From Boesenbergia rotunda (Eukaryota; Streptophyta; Magnoliopsida; Zingiberales; Zingiberaceae): a stretch of DNA of 64,000 nucleotides. The stretch spans positions 1-64,000 of the forward strand of contig JAGFNQ010005408.1 of NCBI GenBank assembly GCA_024364735.1, in the 5' to 3' direction. Both the position numbers and the translations under genes were made by a program. Shown here one piece after another: positions 55,564 through 64,000 of this stretch; position 1 is the stretch's first letter; each line of letters starts with the position of its first letter. The notes under the pieces are model-generated. The model ran no database searches and was not told the DNA's origin. It worked only from the letters and a program-made list of their open reading frames with translations.

Positions 55564-57064
55564 GTCTAATGGTATTGTATCTCTGATATATATGTCTAGA
55601 CTTATCATTGTATAGATGACTCTTTGCTCAGCCAATTACTGATTGACTATCATAATGTATGCAAATTGACGACACAGGTTTTGGCTATCTCAGTATATTT
55701 TCTAAGAATTATCGTAGTCATTCAGCTTCTTCACCATATTTGTTAAGAGCTACAAACTCAGACTCCATCGAGGATCTGATTATTACGATTTGCTTAGAAG
55801 ATTTCTATGAAATAACTTCACCTCCTAAAGTGAATACATATCCACTCATAGATTTTGAATCTTTTATGCCAGATATCCAACTCGCATTATTATATCCTTC
55901 GATCACAGCAGGATGTCTCATATAGTGCAGTCTATTTCTATGAGTATGCCTCAAGTACCTCAGTCTCTTGTTATCCCTGTCCAATGCTTGATACCAGGAT
56001 TACTCGTGTATCTACTCAGTTTACTTACTGTGTAGGCTAAGTTTGATCATGTACAATTCATCAAGTACATCAAACTTTCAATCACTCGAGAGTACTCTAT
56101 CTGAGAGATACTTTCTCCTCAATTCTTTGATAGATGTTGGTTGTATCAATCAACATTCGTTCTAACACAGTATAATCATTGGTGAATTTCTCAAGAATCT
56201 TGTCCACATAGTGGGACTGACTAAGAACACATCCTTCTATTGTTCTAAAAATTTTGATTCCAAGAATCACATCATCTGACCCATGTTTTTCATGTCAAAT
56301 CTTGAGTTTAATATATCTTTAGTGGATTTGATTATCTTATAATTACTTCTAATGATAAGTATGACATCTACATATGACACAAGAAGACAAAATCATTCTC
56401 TGTGTCTTTCATGTAGACATATTTATCACATTCATTGATTTTGAATCCATATTCCTTCATGACATTATCAAATTTCTCATGTCAATGTTTTGGTGCTTGT
56501 TTCAAGCCGTATATTGACTTCATTAATATGCAAACCTTGTTATTTTGTTCAGGCATAAAAAAACCTTTTAGGTTGCTCCATGTAAATTTTCTCTTCTAAG
56601 TACCCATTTAGAAAGGTTGTCTTTACATTCATCAATATATTTCCATATTTCATAGAGTGAAAATAGCTAACAACACTCTAGTGATAGTTATTCTCGGTAT
56701 TGGAGAATACATATCAAAGTAATCAAGGCTTTCTCATTATCGATAACCTTTAGTTACGAATCTATCCTTATACTTACCAATTGTGTCATTTGATTTCATT
56801 TTCTTCTTGAAGATTCACTTGCACCTAGTGGTTTACTTCATAGAGGATGATCCACAAGTTCCCAAGTGTGATTTTGCAAGATAGATTCTATCTCAGATTC
56901 AATGGTCTCTTTCCAGTGAGATCCATCAGATGAGGTTACTTCTTCTGAGTAACTTTGGGACTCACTTTCCAATATGAAAGTGATGAAATTTATTCCATAA
57001 GATTTTTTCACGTTAGCTCTCTTACATTGTCTGAGCTCAAGTGGTTTATCATCATCTTCTTCTC
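55564..57064 (-). pseudogene. Old copia pol relic (RT and RNase H)
   Basis: On the minus strand, with many stops, I can read MDVKTTFLNGYLEEKIYMEQ (RT, about 56640-56570), KVCILMKSIYGLK-like sequence (about 56530-56500), a decayed YVDDILL as SYVDVILI (about 56380), and RNase H GYVFTLGGEVIS with SSMESEFVALNKYGEEAE (55850-55720). It belongs to a copia lineage different from the others in the window and is far more decayed. No LTR of its own is visible. Confidence 0.8.
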
Positions 57065-57251
57065 ACTACAAAAAAAGCACCCATATAGGAGCGATTTTTT
57101 TTGAGTTTCAAGAGCGATTTTCAATCACTCCTACACTTTATCAACGATTTAAAAAATGCTCCACTTGTTGCCGTCCCTATACCCTATAAAAGTGATTTTC
57201 GTAACCGTTGGTAAATGTTGAAAAACCGCTCCTATTATTCTTTATAGGTAC
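57065..57251 (+). mobile_element. CACTA element terminus (fragment)
   Basis: The terminus cactacaaaaaaagcaccc is followed by aggagcgatttt and its reverse aaaaaccgctcct in several copies, as expected for CACTA subterminal repeats. No opposite terminus is found before the next LTR at 57252, so it is a fragment or an end cut by that insertion. Confidence 0.65.
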
Positions 57252-57930
57252 TGTTCCGGAAGGAGTCATCGACGATGGCCAGTCACGGAGGCTCGACCCG
57301 CGTGGAAGTTGTTGCATCGAGGAGGAACTTGGGGTCCTGCGAGGTTAACACAAGCGTTAGGGGACACACTGACAGGGGTCCGGCGGAGTCCACTCCGATG
57401 CTCAAGTTAGTAGGGTGTCTGAAGAGTAGTGGCTGCGAGAAAGAAAGACAGTATGTAAAACGAGAGATCGTAAACCCCCTTACCGGAGGGGTTGGGCTAC
57501 CTTTTATACCGAAGTCCTTAGACTAGGCTCGTGTCCTCGATCCATGCCACGTCTCCGATGCGCACGCCACGCCCCCTCTTTTATCGGTAATCGGATACCT
57601 CTTGAAACGGTCTGCACCGTTATCAGCTTTGCGACATTCAGGGGTTGTGAAGACCTTTTCTACCGGGGGTGCTTATCCGTACCATGAGGAGGGGGTCAGT
57701 GTATGAGGTCGGTTAGTCCGGGGACTCCACCTCCCGAGTTGAGCTTGGGGTCTTCGGGTGCCACAGCTCCCGAGGTGCTCTCGGGGCCTAACCCCGGGGT
57801 GCTCCCAAGGAGGCTGCCTTTCCTGGGCCCGTCGCCCCCGGGAATTCCCGAGACCTGGGAAGGAGTGTTGCCCTGACCTACCGTTGTGGGGTCGCTGATG
57901 AAACCCGAAATACTAGGTTAAGTTGTCACA
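57252..57930 (-). repeat. Ty3/gypsy (Tat/Ogre-like) LTR, minus strand
   Basis: The likely edges are tgttccgg (57252) and ttgtcaca (57930). On the minus strand a TATA box (ggtataaaaggta, near 57505) is followed by a GC-rich leader with acttgagcatcggagtgg and cgccggacccc, a block typical of plant Tat-type LTRs. 57600-57880 is rich in cccgagg/ctcgggg palindromes. The right edge is uncertain, since no PPT or PBS adjoins it. No gene is seen. Confidence 0.6.
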
Positions 57931-59603
57931 AATATGTGGGTTCATCAGATTTAGATTATTTATAAAAAGCTGGAAACCCTTTTTGCAATCAAAATATGAA
58001 AACGTAGTAAAGGGGCCACAAGTCGTATTTTTCCTAGGGACTAGTTGAGGTCGTTTGATTCGTGCTCGAGTTTAGGTGTCGTTTGTGAATTTGGGTTTCA
58101 AATGTGATTTGGGTTGGAATGCGATTAGGAATGAAAAGGAAGTCACTTCACTGAATGAACAAAACAAGTGTGTTGCAATTAATAACTCAACCAATGAAAA
58201 GCTACTCAACCAAGACACTTAGCCAAATGCAAGGAGCGCTTCTGAACTCAAGTGCAAGTGTATGCGACAAATTGCATTTAACTCCAAGAAGTACCACTCA
58301 ACCGAAACTTGCTTGCTACACAATGCAACAATGACACGAACTTGATACGCAAAAGAGATGCTTATGTGCCAAAATGAGATCACAATTCAGGAACAAGTCA
58401 AATGCATATGAAATTGATTTCAAGCTCAAAAGTACACTATAAATTCCACTCAACTTGATACAAACCCATGCCGAAACTGAACTTGACACATGCATGCAGA
58501 ATTTCATCAACTTGGCTCAACAAAACTGCAGAATTGCAAAGACAAACATGCAGAATTCTCAGAAACTTATAACGATGCAGAAATGCAGCTACAACTGATT
58601 GCAAATCAAACCAGCAGCTGATGTAAATCAATTAGATGTGAAGCAACAAATAAAACACAAACTTCAGCAGCAGATGACTGCAGAATTAAAATCAGATCCC
58701 AGCTGATGCGCATGAAATATTGATACAGAAGTGAAATCTGAAACTTCATAAATGGAATGCAGAGATGCAGTCAAATTGAGTGAAGTTTCAAGCACATCAA
58801 CTTAGGTCAAGTAAGCAATTCTAATGTTCAGGTAAGATTAGAGGTGCTGCTGTTCCATTGATACAATTTTCGAGATGATGAACCCAACACATTTCAGCCA
58901 CAAATCTGAAACTGTCAAATGCAGTAATGAATCCAGAAATTCAGAAATCGAATGCAGAGATTAAGGGTACATATCAGTAACAATTCGAGTGCAAATGGAA
59001 CTTAAATTAAGGGCAAGAGCTCACTGAAGATTGAGCTAAACTTGGTACCACTCAAAGCTCTGCACAATTCAGAATCGAATTGAGTACAGAAATAACTGCA
59101 GAGTTTTGCATGTCATGAATTGGATGCAAGTCAAACAGATGTAAGCTGAAGCAAAATTCCAGAAATGAAATTGCAGAAAAACTGATTCGAGTGCACTGAT
59201 TTGAGTGCAGAAATTAAAATGCAAAACTTAAACCAGCAAAGGCAATGATGCAGTGACAAATTTGAGGGCTGAAGCTAACAATTGCAACTTAACTTGAGTC
59301 ACTAATCAAGAATGCAGAAAATGCTGAAGAGAAACTGAAGATTACTTGGTATGAATTCAGAAATTAAACTGAAAGACATGGCAGCAGTGAACTAAACTGA
59401 TACGCCACTGGCTATAACTAAATGCATAAATGAAACTGAATTCCGAAATTAAGCTGAACAATCAAGCTTAGGAAACCTAGATATCAGTGGAGTGTTAAGC
59501 AGGATTGAAGAAATAAATTCAGCATCCGAAAACTAGGCAACTCGGGAACAACTCAATGCAGAAGTATTATGCAGAATTTGAATGCCTAAATGCAACAACA
59601 ATT
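57931..59603. other. Unassigned stretch rich in gcagaa words
   Basis: No ORF, LTR edge or RNA gene is seen. From about 58140 to 59560 the words tgcagaa, gaaattc, cagaaatt and aactgaa recur at irregular spacing without a fixed period, which looks like cryptic simple sequence. It may be the internal or untranslated part of the gypsy element whose LTR lies to the left; this cannot be decided here. Confidence 0.4.
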
Positions 59604-60901
59604 TGTTGGATCGTGAAAACCGATAGAGGGGGGGGGGTGAATATCGGTAAACTTTCGGATTTGAGTAAAGAGCACGTACGCAGCGGAAATAAAAACAAAA
59701 CGAACACAGCACAAAGACACAGTCGATTTACTTGGTTCGGAGCCTGTGTCGACTCCTACTCCAAGGCCCACGGTCGTTGACCGTTTACTTTGGGCAATTC
59801 TATATAGGCGCAAAAAGGTTTACAGAATTTAATTACAAATATAAGTGTAGTAATTAAAAAGAACGCTCTTCTTTACCGACGTCCGGAGTAGATCAACTTT
59901 TTCAGAGCAGCGGGACGTCGTTGGCTCGAGTTGGAGAGTATCCGGAGTAATGCACGAGCGTAGAAGAGCTTTGAGGCGTTGAGAAAATTGTTCTTGAAAG
60001 CCTGGGGTCGAGGGCCCTTTATATAGGGCCTGGGGGCGCTCGGGATGTCGGGGGCGCCCCCCACGTGGCGTTTGATCCGGTTGTAGCTCGGTCGCCGTCT
60101 GATCCCCTTATCCTCGGGATCCGCTTTGACCGGGGCGACCGGAGCGCTCGGGGCGCTCGGATTGACCGGTCAAAGCCTCATCTCCTCGGCTTCGCAAGGA
60201 TGCGCTTCGGCAGCTGGCAGTGGGGGCGCCCGCGACAGGCGGGGCGCCCGAAGCATCCGGGGCACCCCGAATCTAGCTGTCGAGGCGCGTTGAGGTTCTT
60301 GCAGACTTGGGTTGACCTTGGGGACGCCCGGATCATCCGGGGCGCCCTGCTCAGCTTCTGCCTCACTCTTTTGAGGCTCTCTGAGCTGCAGATACTCAGT
60401 CCTTCGATCCTGCATCCAGGGTTAGTCCAAATAACAATTATATTTATACAGCCTTAGCTGTCTTGGTTCTGACTTTGGTCTCCAAAATGGAGCCCTAGGT
60501 CGAACCGACGCCTACTGTTCCCTCGACGGGGAACGCGTCCTCACCTACTCCTCTCGGGAGAATTTACCTGATGCCAACCGTTCCTCTGGTTGGACTTTTG
60601 CTTGACGGTCCTTTGTCAGGTCTTGTAAACTGGTAGTCCTTCGCCAGTTGCCTAGCAGTCATTCGCTAGGGCTTCAGTCCCAGGCTGTCCTTCGCCTGGA
60701 GCCTAGCAGTCCTTCACTAGGGCTTGATACTGGTAGTCCTTCGCCAGGTGCCTACCAGTCCTTCGCTAGGGCTTAGATACTGGCAGTCCTTAGGGCTTTT
60801 TCTGCACACTCAGTGAACAACGTTAGATCACAAATAAACTTAACTTTGAATCTTTTGCCAATATCAAAACCAGGTTCGATATGGTGCTTCCTGCACCAAC
60901 A
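59604..60901 (-). repeat. Z3 3' LTR, minus strand (1298 bp)
   Basis: It runs from tgttggatcg to gcaccaaca and is followed by a reversed PPT. The run of g (59627-59637) near the left edge is the reversed attcaccccc box. A minus-strand TATA lies in the perfect hairpin ggccct-ttatat-agggcc (60013-60030), with GGCGCC-type palindromes upstream of it (60034-60350). A tandem set of tagtccttcgccag-like units lies at 60600-60800. The left flank caatt (59599-59603) is the candidate target duplication. Confidence 0.85.
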
Positions 60902-63900
60902 ATCTCCCCCTTTTTGATTATGGCAACACAATTCAAAGTTAAGAAAAAAACTTTATAACTGTTAAGAACATAATGTAAAAATGAAGTATAGCAATTGTAT
61001 AGCAATTTTACACAATTCAATGTTAAGTAAAAACTTTATAATATTTACTAACGCAAGGTAAGATTTGAAAAAAACACTTTTATTTCTCATAAAAAACCTT
61101 TATTTCTTATACTCCCCCTAAAACCCTGAGTACTTGTGTTATAATACTTAACATTGACATTTCCTCCCCCTTTGACATATATCAAAAATAAACATGGGTG
61201 AACAAGGTAACTAATAGGGAGGTTTGAGTTTTATCAAACTAAATTTAAGTAAAGGAGTTCAAAAGCATAGTTTTCAAAAGAAACTTTAAGTAATGGATTT
61301 CATAATTTTCAAAGTAATGGATGTTTTGAAAATACATGAGGCTCCCCCTTAATATGATAACTCTTCTACTTATATTTTAGAAAAAGCTTGCAAAAACTTG
61401 TAACATAGTTTTCAAGAAAAACTTAACCGTAACTTACTTAGCCAACATTTTGAAAACAAGTTTTCCTTAAAAAGTTTCAACTTTTGCACTCATAGAGAAT
61501 TTTCCTTAGAACATATTTTGTGCATTAAAAATCATTTTTACTTGGAAACCTTTAAATAGACAAGTTTTTGCTGAAACATAGATCTGTTTACTAAGAAAAC
61601 CTTACTTAGAAACATTTGTCAAAAATTTTCAAAGGTTTAGCTCAGACAAACTTTGTTTACTAAGATATATTTTCAAAAATAACTGCACTTCGTGCTTTAG
61701 AGGTTTTGAAAGTACTTTGAAGATGCTTAGACCAATTTTAAAGCACTTAAAAGTACTTAGTGAAAACAAGATAAAATTTGAAAATTTCTCTCTCTTGATC
61801 ATATATCAGTAAGGAACTTTTTTAAAAAAAGATTTAAGGAAAAATTGTGTGTATCAGAGCTTATGAGTTTTGAAAATAAAAATACTTAGTATAATTTTGA
61901 AAGCACACAGATTAAAAGACTCCGCTTTGAAAGATATTGTGCAATTTTGAAAAAGGATTTTGTATTTTTAGCCAAGTCTTTAGAAGATTCACGTACTTAG
62001 AACACTATTGCCTTGGAAAAGTATTAGAACTTTTTAAAACATTATATTTTGAGATATTATGCAAATTTTGGAAAATATAAGTACTTTTGAAAAGTATGCA
62101 TGTAAGTACTTTTAAACATAATATTTTAAAAGAATTTAATGTTATTTTGAGATCATGATACTTTACTTGATTTCTTTTCCAGTCTGACACAATCCTAGGG
62201 AACCTTGTTGACTACAAGGACATTTTCCTAAGTGTCCTGGAAATTTTTCAACCCAAGTAAAGATTATTTCAAAAGGTATTTTAAACAAAACATTTTAAAA
62301 TAATATTTTTTTGTAAGACAAATGTTTTCGACACAATTTTGAAAATATAGTGTATGAAAACATATTATTTAGAAATGTTTAATAACTCTTTTAATTTGAC
62401 CTCCCCCTAAACTTGATACAGTCCTTGGAAGCTTGTTGACCACAAGTATTCTTCCTCTGAGTTCTTATGGTTCAGTTCATATCAAAAGAATTATTTAATA
62501 ATTTCAAAGATAAATGCCAAGGAAAATACTTGTTAGACATAATTTCTTTTGGTTTAGACTCCCCCTAAATTTGACACATCCTTGGAGTCCTTGTAGATCA
62601 TTAAGTAGACCTTCCTTTGTGTCTTTAGGGTTTACTAAACTCAAAAGAGTAGTTTTGAATACTAGCATGGTAGTATAATTTTAAAAAATTCAATTTGAGC
62701 AGAAACCCTGTTTTTGAAAAATATTTTGAAATAATAATGGTTTTTGTAAAGCACAATTTTAAAAAAATATAGTGATTATTGGAAAACATAGTATTTTTAA
62801 ACTTCTTCTTTTAATTTGATTTCCCCTTAGATTTGACACAGTTTGGCTTTTATCTAAGTTCCTTAAGGGATTTCAGTGTTGAGCAAGTTTGACTATGTTG
62901 ACTAGGGTTCACTAGGGTTGACTGTTTTGACCAAGTTTGACCAAAACAAGCCTGAGATTATATTTAAAACAAGTCTATTGAGATATTTAACATGAAATTT
63001 AAAAAAATGTTAGAATTGAAAGAGTAGGGTACCGTAAACCGAAAAAAAAGGATAATTTTGAATAACTTTTGAAAACATTTTTTTTTATTTTCAAAGATAG
63101 CGAATTATGCTTATAAGTCCTAGATGTCTCACCCAGTTCTACGTGATCAGGCATGTTAACCTTATGGGTTTTGTGAGACAAATATTTTAACTTTGAAAAT
63201 AAATGATTGACAATAATTGAATTTTGAGAATGATTAATTAAGTTGAATTTGAGAAAAATTAATTGAATTATTTTGAATTTGATTAAATTGATTAAGATTT
63301 AATAGAATTTAATTGATTTAATTAAGAGTTAATTGATTTAATTAAGATTTAATTGAATTGATTTAATTAACATTTAATTTAATTAAGATTTAATTGAATT
63401 GATTTAATTAAGATTGAATTGATTTAATTAACATTTAATTTAATTAAGATTTAATTAAGATTTAATTGAATTGATTTAATTAAGATTTAATTTAATTGAT
63501 TTAATTAAGATTTAATTGATTTGATTTAATTGAAATTAATTGATTTGAATTTGGTTGGGTTGGAATCAACTTTTAGGTCCTAAGCATCTCACCCATTTCT
63601 AAGTGACAAAACAGGATATCCTTAACTGTTTTGTGAGATGCATTAATTTTATCTTTGATTTTATGTTAGCACTATGATTTAATTGAAGCTTGTGTTAGAT
63701 TCGAGTTTAACAAATAATAATTTAAAAGTGAGTTTCGATAATTGGCTTCCAGGTCTTGGCGAGGCACAGAGGCCTTCTTTGGCCGTAGCCTTATTGGATC
63801 AACAACCCTTTCCTAGACAAAGCCTTTTAAAGAAAGATCATTTTCAAATTATTGTTTGAGACGCTCTGGTCTAACTAGCTTAGGATTCGGAGAGGTAGCT

Positions 63901-64000
63901 TCGGCTAGTTCCACTAGACTAAAAAGACCAAATAAGGTACTCCTTATTTGGTCTGAAGAGTCGACATCAAGATCGGTTAAGCTTCTCCCTCTCTTTCTCT
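60902..64000 (-). mobile_element. Z3 element internal region, continuing beyond the window
   Basis: The PPT (60902-60915, reversed) is followed by AT-rich non-coding DNA parallel to 34930-36900. The tgacacaatcctaggga-type box recurs near 62183, 62413, 62571 and 62836, with ctccccct tracts in front of several. 63240-63550 is a ttaattgaattgattta-type array corresponding to the 26-bp array of the other copy. 63720-63930 is conserved with 36630-36780 but carries a one-base deletion in its possible reading frame. No ORF is credible. Confidence 0.7.

Noticed and set aside
55659..55925. 88-residue plus-strand frame
   Set aside because: It is opposite the decayed RNase H of a copia relic, which explains the sequence better.
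57275..57526. 83-residue plus-strand frame in GC-rich DNA
   Set aside because: It lies antisense within a gypsy-type LTR over its leader; no domain recognised.

Overview
This window looks like heterochromatic or intergenic DNA of a flowering plant, probably a large-genome monocot, although the species cannot be proven from sequence alone. I see no intact ordinary host gene. Almost everything belongs to transposable elements: Ty1/copia, Ty3/gypsy and CACTA (En/Spm) families, many nested in one another. The only host-gene sequences I recognise are two short exon copies carried inside the CACTA element, from autophagy gene ATG12 and from a purple acid phosphatase.

Layout. 1-9025 is a young copia element (Angela/Tork-like) on the minus strand with an uninterrupted 1324-residue Gag-Pol. 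It sits in an older plus-strand LTR, here called family Z1 (9026-10612). 10613-12011 holds two diverged LTR-like copies facing each other. 12012-14452 is a truncated minus-strand copia element (family Z2), interrupted at 14453 by another minus-strand LTR (Z4), which abuts the CACTA. 15418-29204 is a 13.8 kb CACTA element. It has a four-exon TNP2 transposase that reads through, a broken second gene, captured ATG12 and phosphatase exons, and two fold-back palindromes in the last intron of the second gene. 29205-34882 is the 3' half of a plus-strand Z1 element (end of pol, env-like ORF, PPT, LTR). 34883-39429 is a minus-strand element with LTRs, PBS, PPT and only a relic of Gag (Z3). It is cut at 39430 by a plus-strand Z2 element whose gag is itself interrupted by an opposed Z2 LTR (39430-42260). 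42261-47775 holds two opposed Ty3/gypsy (Tekay/Del-like) LTRs plus a broken gag. 47776-55563 is a minus-strand Z1 element with an open gag and a frameshifted pol. 55564-59603 holds an old copia relic, a CACTA end, a gypsy-type LTR and an unassigned purine-rich stretch. 59604-64000 is a second Z3 element that runs off the window.

The most notable signals are structural. (1) Two adjacent fold-back elements (27036-27357 and 27377-27871) have arms carrying tRNA-like A and B boxes and TGTA-type ends that resemble the 5' end of the Tekay-like LTRs. (2) Several unrelated LTR families each carry their own array of short hairpins, in Z2 and Z3 just upstream of the TATA region. In Z1 the stems stay paired through compensatory changes while loops vary. 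(3) In Z2 and Z3 the TATA-like box lies in the loop of an inverted repeat. (4) The CACTA has taken up pieces of two host genes.
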